Shown: positions 25,398-34,510, counted from the stretch's first letter. The stretch: 52,269 nucleotides of DNA from Pseudomonadota bacterium (GCA_023415035.1 JAEZLX010000207.1:1-52269), one strand, 5' to 3'. Numbers and translations are program-made. The notes: generated by a model from the letters alone, not told the origin.

Positions 25398-26192
25398 TCA
25401 GAACTTGCCATGCCGCCCTTCGCCGCCGGCAAAGCGCGTCGCCCCCTCCAGCGCGTCCGGGATGCGGCGCTTGCCGCGCTGCCATTCCTGCTGTAGCGCC
25501 TCGCCCAGTGGCAGGTTCCACTGCGTGTAGGCGCTTTCCCGGTCGGCCAGCATGGTGGCCTGGGGGAAGGTGGCCAGCTGCTGCGCCAGGGTGATGGCGG
25601 CCTCGCGGGCGCCGCCCCTGGGCACGACGCGGTTGGCCAGGCCCATGTGCAGGGCCTCGTCCGCCTCGACCTTGCGGCCGGTGAGGATCAGGTCCATGGC
25701 GTGGCCCATGCCGATCAGGCGCGGCAGGCGCACGGTACCGCCGTCGATGAGCGGAACGCCAAAGCGCCGGCAGAACACGCCGAAGTAGGCGTTCTCCTCC
25801 ATCACGCGCATGTCGCACCACAGGGCCAGCTCCATGCCGCCGGCCACCGCGGCGCCGCTGACAGCCGCGATCACCGGCTTGCCCAGCATCAGGCGGGTGG
25901 GACCCATGGGGCCGATGGCGCGGGTGTCGGTGCTCTCGAAGTCCAGCTGCCAGAGCTCCTCGCCCTGGCCGCTGGCGTGCACGCGGGCGCCGAACTGCAG
26001 GTCCCACCCGGCGCAGAAGTGTCCGTGAGCGCCGTGAAACACGGCGATGCGGGCATCGGGGTCATTCTCGAAATCGAGGAAGGCGGCGTACAGGGCCTGG
26101 GCGGTGGGCGTGTCCACGGCGTTGCGCACGTCGGGGCGGTTGAGGGTGATGACCCGCACCGGGCCCATGTTCTCGATGAGGAGGCTGTTCAT
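25398..26192 (-). CDS. Crotonase-family enoyl-CoA hydratase/isomerase
   Basis: A 264-residue crotonase. LNRPDVRNAVD, the CoA-binding GHFCAGWDL loop, and the oxyanion-hole/first-glutamate segment GAAVAGGMELALWCD are present. The second glutamate region reads FGVFCRRFGVPLIDGG, with no Glu at the usual place, a pattern seen in crotonases that are not classic two-glutamate hydratases. The exact reaction is therefore open. Start MNSLLIENMG at 26192. It is divergent from the LIV transporter operon across 221 bases. Confidence 0.85.
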   Translation of the reverse strand: MNSLLIENMGPVRVITLNRPDVRNAVDTPTAQALYAAFLDFENDPDARIAVFHGAHGHFCAGWDLQFGARVHASGQGEELWQLDFESTDTRAIGPMGPTRLMLGKPVIAAVSGAAVAGGMELALWCDMRVMEENAYFGVFCRRFGVPLIDGGTVRLPRLIGMGHAMDLILTGRKVEADEALHMGLANRVVPRGGAREAAITLAQQLATFPQATMLADRESAYTQWNLPLGEALQQEWQRGKRRIPDALEGATRFAGGEGRHGKF

Positions 26193-26413
26193 GAGGGTCA
26201 GGATAAGCGGCGGCCAGATTTTTGCCAATCAAGCGCTTTTCAAAAATCTAAGTGTTTACGCCAAGAGATGGCACTTGAGCGACTCGTCATGGGGACAACC
26301 CTAGCGACGGTTTGGGGGTGGCCCGATATAACTCCGCGAGACACAAGGACTACGTGCCACCACGCATGCAGCGACCCCGCTGGCGACCGGCCCGTCCAGG
26401 ACAGGAGATAAGC

Positions 26414-27289
26414 GTGCAATTGCTGCAACTGTTCATCAGTGGAGTGGCCCAGGGATGTATCTATGGCCTCATCGCCCTGGGTTTCGTGTTGATCTACAAG
26501 GCGACCGAGACGGTCAGCTTCGCGCAGGGCGACCTGATGATGGTCGGCGCGTTCGGCGGACTGCTGACGATGACCCTGCTGGGCTTTCCGTTCTGGCTCT
26601 CGGTGATCGCGTCTGTGGCCGGCATGGCGCTGTTCGGGGTGCTGCTCGAGCGCATCGTGATCCGTCCCATCCTCGGCCAGCCGGCGTTCTCCATCGTCAT
26701 GCTCACCATCGGTGTGGGCTACGTGCTGCGCGGCCTCATCACGATGCTGCCCAACATCGGCACCGACACGCACACGCTGCCCGTGCCCTACGCCGGGCAG
26801 GTGATCAACCTGGGTTCGCTGGTGCTCTCGGCCGACCAGCTCGTGGTGATCGGCGCGACGGCGCTGCTGTGCGCGCTGCTGTTCGCCATGTTCAAGTACA
26901 GCAAGCTGGGCATCGCCATGCAGGCCTCGTCGCAGAACCAGCTGGCGGCCTACTACATGGGCATTCCGGTCAAGCGCCTCAACGGCGTGGTCTGGGGCAT
27001 GGCCGCGGGCGTGGCGGCCATCGCCGGCCTGCTGCTGGCCCCCATCACCTTTGTGCACGCCAACATGGGATTCATCGGTCTCAAGGCCTTCCCGGCCGCG
27101 GTGGTGGGGGGCTTCGGCAGCCTGCCTGGGGCCATCGTCGGCGGCCTGGTGATCGGCATTGTCGAGGCGCTCTCGGGCTTCTATCTGCCAGAGGGCTTCA
27201 AGGACATCGCTCCCTACATCGTGGTGCTGATCATGCTGGTGCTCAAGCCCAACGGCCTGTTCGGTGAACAGCTGCGCAAGAAAGTCTGA
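26414..27289 (+). CDS. livH: Branched-chain-type ABC transporter permease LivH
   Basis: A 291-residue inner-membrane permease. LQLFISGVAQGCIYGLIALGFVLIYKATETVSFAQGDLMMVGAF is a typical LivH start, and GVVWGMAAGVAAIAGLL and FPAAVVGGFGSLPGAIVGGLVIG are conserved. The start is GTG at 26414 behind ACAGGAGAT; the frame-open upstream sequence contains no such signal. It is the first gene of a seven-gene plus-strand run (permeases, ATPases, an acyl-CoA ligase, two binding proteins). The presence of the ligase suggests the system imports an organic acid rather than an amino acid. Confidence 0.93.
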   Translation: MQLLQLFISGVAQGCIYGLIALGFVLIYKATETVSFAQGDLMMVGAFGGLLTMTLLGFPFWLSVIASVAGMALFGVLLERIVIRPILGQPAFSIVMLTIGVGYVLRGLITMLPNIGTDTHTLPVPYAGQVINLGSLVLSADQLVVIGATALLCALLFAMFKYSKLGIAMQASSQNQLAAYYMGIPVKRLNGVVWGMAAGVAAIAGLLLAPITFVHANMGFIGLKAFPAAVVGGFGSLPGAIVGGLVIGIVEALSGFYLPEGFKDIAPYIVVLIMLVLKPNGLFGEQLRKKV

Positions 27290-27303
27290 ACCGAGGAGTC
27301 CGG

Positions 27304-28380
27304 ATGCGTTTCATCTTCAAGACCGACTACGACCAGGACATCCGACTGGCCAAGCACGGCGGCCATGTGTTCTGGTACGGCCTGTTGTGCGTGCTGCTGG
27401 TGCTGGCGCCCTGGATCATGCCGGAGTACTGGCTCGCGCAGCTGACCTTCGTGCTCATCTACTCCGTGGTGGGGCTGGGGCTGATGCTGCTCTCGGGCTT
27501 CACCGGGCTGTTCTCGCTCGGGCACGCGGCCTTCCTGGGCGTGGGCGCCTACACGCAGGCGGTGATGGTCAACGCCGGCCTGCCGTTCCCGCTGGCGATG
27601 CTGGCGGCGGCGGCGCTGTCAGCCGCGGTGGGCGTGGTGGTCGGCCTTCCTGCGCTGCGCGTCAAGGGAATCTACCTGGGCATGGCCACGCTGGCTTTCG
27701 GTTTCATCGTCGAGGAAGGGCTGGCGCGCTGGGAGAGCGTGACGGGTGGCAACGCGGGGCTGATGGTGAACTACCCGGCGATGTTCGGCTGGGAGCTGGA
27801 CTCGACGAACGAGTTCTACTTCCTGTGCCTGGTGGTCGCCGTGCTGGCCACGCTGGGCATCGTCAACCTGCTGCGCTCGCCCACGGGCCGCGCCTTCGTG
27901 GCGATTCGCGATTCGGAGATCTCGGCGCAGAGCATGGGCATCCACCTGGCGCGCTACAAGACGCTGTCCTTCGCGCTGTCGGCGGCACTCGCGGGCATCG
28001 GCGGCGCGCTGTACGCCCACAAGATCCAGTTCCTCTCGCCCGAGCAGTTTTCCATCATCCAGTCGATCGACCTGCTGCTGATGGTGGTGATCGGCGGGCT
28101 GGGCTCGGTTCATGGCGCGTTCCTGGGCGCGATCTTCCTGATCGTGATGCCTCAGCTGATTGCCATGGGCAAGGACTTCCTGCCCGAGGCGATCGGCCAG
28201 TCCACCGGGCTGCAGGGCACGGTGTACGGCATCGTGCTGGTGGCCTTCGTGCTGTTTGAGCCCATGGGCCTGTACGGTCGCTGGCTCAAGATCCGCACCT
28301 GGTTCCAGCTCTTCCCCTTCTACCGGCGCGGCATGTTCAAGCGGCAGAAGTCCTTCCAGAAATCGGACCGTCTGAAATGA
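27304..28380 (+). CDS. livM: Branched-chain-type ABC transporter permease LivM
   Basis: A 358-residue inner-membrane permease with a long cytoplasmic N-terminus before the first helix and about eight to ten hydrophobic segments. LMLLSGFTGLFSLGHAAFLGVGAYTQA, LRVKGIYLGMATLAFGFI, AIRDSEISAQSMGIHLARYKTLSFALSAALAGIGGALYAHK and VIGGLGSVHGAFLGA are classic LivM signatures. It follows livH by 14 bases with GAGGAG before the ATG, and its TGA overlaps the livG start (ATGA). Confidence 0.93.
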   Translation: MRFIFKTDYDQDIRLAKHGGHVFWYGLLCVLLVLAPWIMPEYWLAQLTFVLIYSVVGLGLMLLSGFTGLFSLGHAAFLGVGAYTQAVMVNAGLPFPLAMLAAAALSAAVGVVVGLPALRVKGIYLGMATLAFGFIVEEGLARWESVTGGNAGLMVNYPAMFGWELDSTNEFYFLCLVVAVLATLGIVNLLRSPTGRAFVAIRDSEISAQSMGIHLARYKTLSFALSAALAGIGGALYAHKIQFLSPEQFSIIQSIDLLLMVVIGGLGSVHGAFLGAIFLIVMPQLIAMGKDFLPEAIGQSTGLQGTVYGIVLVAFVLFEPMGLYGRWLKIRTWFQLFPFYRRGMFKRQKSFQKSDRLK

Positions 28381-29237
28381 GCACTACCTCCACCGATTCC
28401 TCCGAGGTGCTGCTGTCGGCGCGCAACCTGAGCGTGCGCTTCGGCGGGGTGCTGGCCGTCAACAACGTGAGCTTCGATGTTCGCAAGGGCGAGGTGTTCA
28501 CGCTGATCGGGCCCAACGGCGCTGGCAAGACCACGGTCTTCAACCTCATCAGCCGTATCTACACGCCCACTTCGGGCACCATCGACTACCTGGGCCCCGA
28601 CGGCATGCTGCGCCTGACCCAGCAGCCGCCGCACCGCATTGCCGGGCTGGGCATCGCGCGCACCTTCCAGAACATCGAACTGTTCGAGCACGCGACGGTG
28701 TTGCAGAACCTGCTGATCGGCCGCCACACGCACCGGCGCACGGGCCTGTGGAGCGACATGTTCTTCACGCCGGGCGCGCGCCGCGCCGAGATCGAGGCGC
28801 GCGAGAAGGTGGAGCAGGTGATCGACTTCCTCGACCTGCAGCACCATCGCGAAAGCCTGGTGGCCGGTCTGCCCTACGGCGTGCGCAAGGTGGTGGAGCT
28901 GGCACGCGCGCTGTGCACCGAGCCGCGCCTGCTGCTGCTGGACGAACCCTCGTCGGGCCTGAACGTGGAGGAAACCGACGACATGGCCTTCTGGATCTCG
29001 GACATCAAGAACGAGCTGGGCATCACGGTGCTGATGGTCGAGCACGACATGGGGCTGGTGTCCAAGGTGTCCGACCGCGTGCTGGCCATGAGCATGGGGG
29101 CCGAGCTGGCCACCGGCACGCCGGCCGAGGTGCAGGCCGACCCGGGCGTGATCGAGGCCTACCTGGGCTCGATCGACGATGTGTCCAGCCTTCGGCGCGA
29201 CACCGCGATCGCCACCGAGCAAGGAGCCCGGACATGA
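28377..29237 (+). CDS. livG: Branched-chain-type ABC transporter ATPase LivG
   Basis: A 286-residue ATP-binding subunit. Walker A is GPNGAGKTTVFN, the Q-loop region is RTFQNIELFEH, the signature region is GLPYGVRKVVELARALCTEPRLLLLDEPSSGLN (with VRKVVE in place of the usual signature spacing), and MVEHDMGLV is the H-loop. Slightly unusual is the ABC signature PYGVRKVVE instead of SYGQQRRLE. It starts inside the livM stop and ends inside the livF start, both ATGA overlaps. Confidence 0.92.
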   Translation: MSTTSTDSSEVLLSARNLSVRFGGVLAVNNVSFDVRKGEVFTLIGPNGAGKTTVFNLISRIYTPTSGTIDYLGPDGMLRLTQQPPHRIAGLGIARTFQNIELFEHATVLQNLLIGRHTHRRTGLWSDMFFTPGARRAEIEAREKVEQVIDFLDLQHHRESLVAGLPYGVRKVVELARALCTEPRLLLLDEPSSGLNVEETDDMAFWISDIKNELGITVLMVEHDMGLVSKVSDRVLAMSMGAELATGTPAEVQADPGVIEAYLGSIDDVSSLRRDTAIATEQGART

Positions 29238-30022
29238 CGACCCCCGTTTCCGACCAGGCCGTGCTGAAGCTGCTCAACGTCGAGAGCGCATACGGACCCA
29301 TCAAGGCCATCCGCGGCGTGAGCCTGCAGGTGCGTCGCGGGGAGATCGCCACCGTGCTCGGCTCCAACGGCGCCGGCAAGACCACCATCCTCAAGACCAT
29401 CAGCGGCATCATCGACCCGCGCAAGGGTTCGGTCGAGTTCAAGGGCGAGAACATCACGGCGCAGGACCCGGCCTCGATCGTGCAGAAGGGCCTGGTGCAC
29501 GTGCCCGAGGGGCGCGAGGTGTTCCCGCTGCTGTCGGTGCGCGACAACCTGCTCATGGGCGCCTACACGCGCAAGGATCGCGACGGCGTGGCGCGCGACA
29601 TGGAGATGGTTTACGGCTACTTCCCCATCCTCAAGGAGCGCTCGCTGCAGGACGCGGGCCTGCTCTCGGGCGGGCAGCAGCAGATGCTGGCCATCAGCCG
29701 CGCCCTCATGTCCGACCCCGACCTGATCCTGCTGGACGAGCCGAGTCTGGGCCTCTCGCCCAAGCTGACCAAGGAGATCTTCGAGATCGTGGTGCGCATC
29801 AACCGCGAGCGCGGCACCACCATCCTGCTGGTCGAGCAGAACGCCAACATGGCGCTGAATGCCGCCGACTACGGCTACGTGCTGGAGAACGGACGCATCG
29901 TGATGGAGGACACCTGCGCGCACCTTCGCGAGAAGGATGACATCAAGGAGTTCTATCTGGGCATGAAGGAAGCGGGCGTGCGTGCCGACCGCCGATGGAA
30001 GAAGAAAAAGACCTGGAGATGA
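29234..30022 (+). CDS. livF: Branched-chain-type ABC transporter ATPase LivF
   Basis: A 262-residue ATP-binding subunit. Walker A is GSNGAGKTTILK, then VPEGREVFPLLSVRDNLLMGAY, signature LLSGGQQQMLAISRAL, Walker B LILLDEPSLGLSP, and LLVEQNANMALN. The C-terminus ends with a strongly basic tail RRWKKKKTW, longer than in E. coli LivF. The stop overlaps an ATG that opens a 28-residue frame reaching the next gene. Confidence 0.93.
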   Translation: MTTPVSDQAVLKLLNVESAYGPIKAIRGVSLQVRRGEIATVLGSNGAGKTTILKTISGIIDPRKGSVEFKGENITAQDPASIVQKGLVHVPEGREVFPLLSVRDNLLMGAYTRKDRDGVARDMEMVYGYFPILKERSLQDAGLLSGGQQQMLAISRALMSDPDLILLDEPSLGLSPKLTKEIFEIVVRINRERGTTILLVEQNANMALNAADYGYVLENGRIVMEDTCAHLREKDDIKEFYLGMKEAGVRADRRWKKKKTWR

Positions 30023-30105
30023 GGATGGCCGGCCTGCTCCTTCTGCGCCACCGCGCTGCTTCCACCGTCGCTGTCGTGCCGCCCCGCGGCGCCATGGGAA
30101 TCTGA
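30019..30105 (+). CDS. Possible 28-residue bridging ORF between livF and the acyl-CoA ligase
   Basis: ATG 30019 overlaps the livF TGA, and the frame (MRMAGLLLLRHRAASTVAVV...) ends at 30105, one base before the next ATG at 30107. GGAG precedes the ATG within livF. The peptide has a short hydrophobic stretch and no known family. It may act only to carry ribosomes to the ligase gene, which lacks a strong Shine-Dalgarno of its own. Confidence 0.35.
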   Translation: MRMAGLLLLRHRAASTVAVVPPRGAMGI

Positions 30106-30106
30106 T

Positions 30107-31963
30107 ATGAGCTATTTGTGGGATCTCTCCGCCATCCGCCCCGAAACCGAGGTGGTGATGCCCGGCGACACGGTGCCGGCGCTGTTCTGGAACGCCGTGG
30201 CGCGGCGCGGACCCAACGTGTGGCTGCGGCAGAAGGACCTGGGCATCTGGCGCAGCTGGACCTGGAACCAGGTGGGCGAGGCGGTGCGCGAGATCGGCCA
30301 CGGCCTCATCGCCATCGGTTTCGGCGATCGGGAGACCGCCTCCATCCTCTCGAACACCAACATCGAGTGGGTGCTGTGCGATCTGGCGGTGCTCAGCGCC
30401 AATGGCGTGGCCAACGGCATCTACCCGACCGACGCGCCCGAGCAGGTGCATTACCTGAGCGAGGACTCGCGCACGACCGTGCTGTTCGTCGAGGACGACG
30501 AGCAGCTGGACAAGGCGCTGGCCGTGCGCGACCGGCTGCCGCTGCTGCGCAAGATCGTGGTGTTCGACATGGAAGGGCTGCGCGACTTCAAGGATCCGCA
30601 GGTCATGAGCCTCGACGCACTGCGCGCGCTGGGCCGCGAGCACGCGAAGGCCAACCCGAAGGCCCTGGAGGAGCGATCCAGCGCCGTCAGGCCCGAAGAC
30701 CTGGCCATCCTCGTGTACACATCGGGCACGACGGGCAAGCCCAAGGGCGCGATGCACAGCCATCACGGGCTGATCTACGCGGCGCGGGGCTACAACCGCA
30801 TCCTGCCGCGCTACGAGAGCGACGAGTGCATGTGCTTCTTGCCGCTGTGCCACATCGCCGAGCGCATGGGGGGGGAGTACTTTTCGCTCTACACCGGGGC
30901 CAAGCTCAACTTCGTCGAGAACCCCGAGACGGTGCCCGAGAACGTGCGCGAGATCGCGCCCACCGTCTTCACCGCCGTGCCGCGCGTGTGGGAGAAGTTC
31001 TATTCCGGCGTGATGATCGCGCTCAAGGAGGCCAGCCGCCTGCAGCAGGCCGCCTACGCCTGGGCCATTGACGTGGGCCAGCGCGTGGCCGACCACGTGC
31101 TCAAGGGGGAGGCCGTACCCGGCAGCCTCAGGCTCCAGTTCCGCCTGGCGCGCGTGCTGGTGCTGGACAACGTTCGCAAGCTCATCGGCATCCACCGCTC
31201 ACGCTTCCTCGTCACCGGCGCGGCGCCCATCTCGCCCGATCTGGTCAGGTGGTACCTGGCGCTGGGCGTGCCCATGCTGGAGGTCTGGGGCATGACCGAG
31301 ACCTGCGGGGCATCCACGGGCGTGCCGGCCTCGCGCATCAAGCCCGGCAGCATCGGGCCGGCGGCCGAGTACAACGAGGTGCGCATCGACCCCGAGACGG
31401 GCGAGATCCAGGTGCGCGGCGACAACGTGTTCATGGGATACCTGAACCTGCCCGAGAAAACCGCCGAGACCATCGATCCCGACGGCTGGCTGCACACGGG
31501 CGACGTGGGCGTGGTCGATGAGGAAGGGTTTTTCCGCATCACCGACCGGATGAAAGACATCATCATCACGGCAGGGGGCAAGAACATCACGCCCAGCGAG
31601 ATCGAGAACGAGCTGAAGTTCTCGCCCTACATCACCGATGCGGTGGTCATCGGCGACCGGCGGCCCTATCTCACCGTGATCATCATGATCGACCAGGAGA
31701 ACGTGGAGAAGTTCGCGCAGGACAACGATGTCCCCTTCTCCAACTACGCCAGCCTGACGCGCTCGCCCGAGGTGCAGCAACTTATCCAGGATGTCATCGA
31801 CCAGGTGAACAAGAAGTTCGCGCGGGTCGAACAGATCAAGAAATTCTGGCTGCTCGACACGCAGCTCACGGCAGAGGACGAGGAACTGACCCCGACCATG
31901 AAGCTCAAGCGCAAGCTCGTGCAGACCAAGTACGCCGAACAGATCGAGGCCATGTACCGATAG
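30107..31963 (+). CDS. AMP-dependent long-chain acyl-CoA synthetase (FAA1-type)
   Basis: A 618-residue AMP-forming ligase of the FAA1-like group, distinct from FadD at 10952. The P-loop YTSGTTGKPKGAMHSHHG, AERMGGEYFSLYTGAKLNF, PTVFTAVPRVWEKFYSGV, the adenylate motif LEVWGMTETCGAST, and hinge DRMKDIIITAGGKNITPSEIENE are present. It should activate a carboxylic acid with ATP and CoA. Its position inside a LIV-type transport operon, between the ATPase and binding-protein genes, suggests it activates the imported acid. A medium or branched long acyl substrate is plausible, and the neighbouring geranyl-CoA carboxylase operon makes a terpenoid acid one candidate. Confidence 0.9.
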   Translation: MSYLWDLSAIRPETEVVMPGDTVPALFWNAVARRGPNVWLRQKDLGIWRSWTWNQVGEAVREIGHGLIAIGFGDRETASILSNTNIEWVLCDLAVLSANGVANGIYPTDAPEQVHYLSEDSRTTVLFVEDDEQLDKALAVRDRLPLLRKIVVFDMEGLRDFKDPQVMSLDALRALGREHAKANPKALEERSSAVRPEDLAILVYTSGTTGKPKGAMHSHHGLIYAARGYNRILPRYESDECMCFLPLCHIAERMGGEYFSLYTGAKLNFVENPETVPENVREIAPTVFTAVPRVWEKFYSGVMIALKEASRLQQAAYAWAIDVGQRVADHVLKGEAVPGSLRLQFRLARVLVLDNVRKLIGIHRSRFLVTGAAPISPDLVRWYLALGVPMLEVWGMTETCGASTGVPASRIKPGSIGPAAEYNEVRIDPETGEIQVRGDNVFMGYLNLPEKTAETIDPDGWLHTGDVGVVDEEGFFRITDRMKDIIITAGGKNITPSEIENELKFSPYITDAVVIGDRRPYLTVIIMIDQENVEKFAQDNDVPFSNYASLTRSPEVQQLIQDVIDQVNKKFARVEQIKKFWLLDTQLTAEDEELTPTMKLKRKLVQTKYAEQIEAMYR

Positions 31964-32005
31964 CCGGTTTCTCCACCCGCTTCTTTCATCCAAAGGAGGC
32001 CAATC

Positions 32006-33169
32006 ATGTTGACGCGACGCCACCTGTTTGCCCTGGCCTTGAGCCTGTCGGCGGGAACCGCTTTGGCCCAGACGCAGGGCGTTGGCAAGGACGAGATCGT
32101 GCTGGGCTCGATCCAGGACCTGTCCGGGCCGCTGGCCGGATTCGGCAAGGCCGTGCGGCAGGGGATGATCCTGCGGGTGGACGAGATCAACGAGCAGGGC
32201 GGCATCAACGGCCGCAAGCTGCGGCTGGTGGTGGAGGATTCGGGTTACGACCCGCGCCGCGCGGTGCTGGCGGCGCAGAAGCTCGTGAACCAGGAGAAGA
32301 TCTTTGCCATGGTGGGTCACATCGGCACGGCGCAGAACATGGCGGCGATGCCCGTGCAGTTCCAGAAGAACGTCATCAATTTCCTGCCCGTGACGGCCGC
32401 GCGCGAGATGTACGAGCCTTTCCACCGGCTCAAGTTCGCCAACATCGGCCCCTACTACGAACAGATCCGCATCTTCCTGCCGAAGATGGTGGAGGAGAAG
32501 AAGCCCAAGGCGATCTGCCTCATCTACCAGGACGACGAGTTCGGTCTGGAGGTGTTGCGCGGTGCCGAGGAGGGCCTGAAGGCCGTGAACATGCCGCTGG
32601 TCGAGAAGACCTCGTTCAAGCGCGGCGCCACCGACTTCTCGTCGCAGGTGGCGCGCATGAAGGCGGCCAACTGCGACTTCGTCATCCTCGGCACCATCAT
32701 CCGCGAGACCATCGGCACCATCGCCACGGCGCGCAAGCTCGACTACAACCCGACCTTCTTCGCCTCGCAGGCGGCCTACACCGACCTGATCCACAAGCTG
32801 GGCGGCCCGGCCATGGATGGCCTGTACGCCACCATGACGGTGCAGCATCCCTACCTGGACGAGGCCTCGCAGCCGATCCGCTTCTGGGCCAACAAGTACA
32901 AGACCAAGTTCAATGACGAACCCAGTGTCTTCTCGGTCTACGGCTACAACGCGATCGACATCTTCGCCAGGGCAGCCAGCCAGACCGGCGCCAGCCTCAC
33001 CACCGACAGCTTCATCAAGGTGATGGACAGCCTGACGGTGCCCACCGACATTTTCGGCTCGCCCGAGCTGCGCTTCAGCCCGCAGCGCCGCTACGGCAGC
33101 ATGGCGATGCGCCTGTCGCAAATCCAGAATGGCCGCTGGAAGGTGGTGTCCGATTACGTGAATCCATGA
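32006..33169 (+). CDS. ABC transporter substrate-binding protein, LIV family, copy 1
   Basis: A 387-residue periplasmic binding protein. The start MLTRRHLFALALSLSAGTALA has R4-R5 before the hydrophobic core, compatible with a Tat or Sec signal, cleaved before QTQG. GSIQDLSGPLAGFGKAVRQGM, EDSGYDPRRAVLAAQKLVNQ and GHIGTAQNMAAMPVQFQKNVINF define the family. A strong AAAGGAGG precedes the ATG. It is close (about three quarters identical by eye) to the next gene, the differences clustering in the middle third (residues 150-260), where ligand contacts usually lie in this fold. Confidence 0.92.
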   Translation: MLTRRHLFALALSLSAGTALAQTQGVGKDEIVLGSIQDLSGPLAGFGKAVRQGMILRVDEINEQGGINGRKLRLVVEDSGYDPRRAVLAAQKLVNQEKIFAMVGHIGTAQNMAAMPVQFQKNVINFLPVTAAREMYEPFHRLKFANIGPYYEQIRIFLPKMVEEKKPKAICLIYQDDEFGLEVLRGAEEGLKAVNMPLVEKTSFKRGATDFSSQVARMKAANCDFVILGTIIRETIGTIATARKLDYNPTFFASQAAYTDLIHKLGGPAMDGLYATMTVQHPYLDEASQPIRFWANKYKTKFNDEPSVFSVYGYNAIDIFARAASQTGASLTTDSFIKVMDSLTVPTDIFGSPELRFSPQRRYGSMAMRLSQIQNGRWKVVSDYVNP

Positions 33170-33181
33170 CCTGAGCACAGC

Positions 33182-33212
33182 GCGTCCGCCGGCCGGCGAC
33201 GGCGGCGGACGC
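33182..33212 (+). other. Intercistronic hairpin between the two binding-protein genes
   Basis: GCGTCCGCCG (33182-33191) and CGGCGGACGC (33203-33212) form a perfect 10-bp stem with an 11-base loop. No T-run follows. A smaller stem GTCCC-ACA-GGGAC (33247-33259) lies just before the next ribosome-binding site. These stems could stabilise or process the mRNA and set different levels of the two proteins. Confidence 0.5.
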
Positions 33213-33282
33213 TCCACGCCACGCCCCATATTTCGGGAGCGCCAACGTCCCACAGGGACAACACTTGCAGGAGACAGGAACC

Positions 33283-34452
33283 ATGAAGATTTCAACGAGC
33301 GTGATCGGTGCGATGCTGGCGCTGACCACCGCCGGCGCCGCGATGGCGCAGCAGTCACAGGGCGTGACCAAGAACGAGATCCTGCTGGGCTCGATCCAGG
33401 ATCTGTCCGGTCCGCTCGCCGCGTTCGGCAAGCAGGTGCGCCTGGGCATGATGCTGCGTGTGGACGAGGCCAACGAGCAGGGCGGCGTGCACGGTCGCAA
33501 GCTCAAGCTGACCGTCGAGGACTCGGGCTATGACCCGCGCCGCGCGGTGCTGGCGGCGCAAAAGCTCGTGAACCAGGACAAGATCTTCGCGATGATCGGC
33601 CACATCGGCACGGCGCAGAACATGGCCGCCATGCCGGTGCAGTTCCAGAAGAACGTCATCAACTTCTTCCCGGTGACGGCAGCGCGCCAGATGTACGAGC
33701 CCTTCCACCGGCTCAAGTACTCGTTCGCGGCGACCTACTACGACCAGATGAAGATCGCCACGCCGATGCTGGTCAAGGAAAAGGGCGCGACCAAGATCTG
33801 CACCATGTACCAGGATGACGAATTCGGCCTGGAGGTGTACCGCGGCGCCGAGGACGGGCTCAAGTCCATCGGCATGACCTTCACCGAGGTCACCACCTTC
33901 AAGCGTGGCGCGACCGATTTCTCCTCGCAGATGCAGAAGCTCGCTTCCTCGCAGTGCGATTTCATCGTGATGGGCACGCTCATCCGGGAGACCATCGGTG
34001 GCATCGCCACGGCGCGCAAGCTCGGCTTCAACCCGACCTTCCTCGGCTCCAGCGGCGCCTACACCGACCTGATCCACAAGCTGGGCGGCCCGGCCATGGA
34101 CGGCTTCTACGCCGCCATGACGGTGCAGCACCCCTACCTGGACGAAGCCTCGCAGCCGATCCGCTTCTGGGCCAACAAGTACATGACCAAGTTCAACGAG
34201 GAGCCGACGGTGTTCTCGGTGTACGGCTACAACGCCGTGGACTCGTTCATCCAGGCCGCTGTCAAGGCCGGCCCCAACCTGACCACCGACAGCTTCATCA
34301 AGGCCATGGACTCCATGACGCTGGCGCGCGACATCTTTGGCGGCGCGGAGCAGACCTTCGGTCCGCAAAAGCGCCTTGGCAGTACGGCCACGCGCCTGTC
34401 GCAGATCCAGAATGGCCGCTGGAAGGTCATCTCCGACTACAAGAGCCTGTGA
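33283..34452 (+). CDS. ABC transporter substrate-binding protein, LIV family, copy 2
   Basis: A 389-residue paralogue of the preceding protein with a conventional Sec signal peptide (MKISTSVIGAMLALTTAGAAMA, cleavage before QQSQG) instead of one with paired arginines. Long segments are identical to copy 1, for example AMPVQFQKNVINF and AYTDLIHKLGGPAMDG. Differences include YSFAATYYDQMKIATP versus FANIGPYYEQIRIFLP and GSSGAYTD versus ASQAAYTD, near expected ligand contacts. Two binding proteins sharing one LivHMGF core would widen the range of imported compounds, as LivJ and LivK do in E. coli. It has GGAG before the ATG and is followed by a strong terminator. Confidence 0.92.
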   Translation: MKISTSVIGAMLALTTAGAAMAQQSQGVTKNEILLGSIQDLSGPLAAFGKQVRLGMMLRVDEANEQGGVHGRKLKLTVEDSGYDPRRAVLAAQKLVNQDKIFAMIGHIGTAQNMAAMPVQFQKNVINFFPVTAARQMYEPFHRLKYSFAATYYDQMKIATPMLVKEKGATKICTMYQDDEFGLEVYRGAEDGLKSIGMTFTEVTTFKRGATDFSSQMQKLASSQCDFIVMGTLIRETIGGIATARKLGFNPTFLGSSGAYTDLIHKLGGPAMDGFYAAMTVQHPYLDEASQPIRFWANKYMTKFNEEPTVFSVYGYNAVDSFIQAAVKAGPNLTTDSFIKAMDSMTLARDIFGGAEQTFGPQKRLGSTATRLSQIQNGRWKVISDYKSL

Positions 34453-34510
34453 TGCATGGCGGATCCGCCGTGCCGGTGATGCCGGCGTGGCGGACCGCCA
34501 GGGGCAACGA

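Noticed and set aside
26193..26413. Promoter TATAAC near 26336 for the liv operon
   Set aside because: No -35 element at an acceptable distance, so it was not listed as a feature.
31199..33358. 719-residue minus-strand frame opposite the acyl-CoA ligase and binding protein
   Set aside because: Antisense shadow; His/Arg/Val-rich with no family motif.
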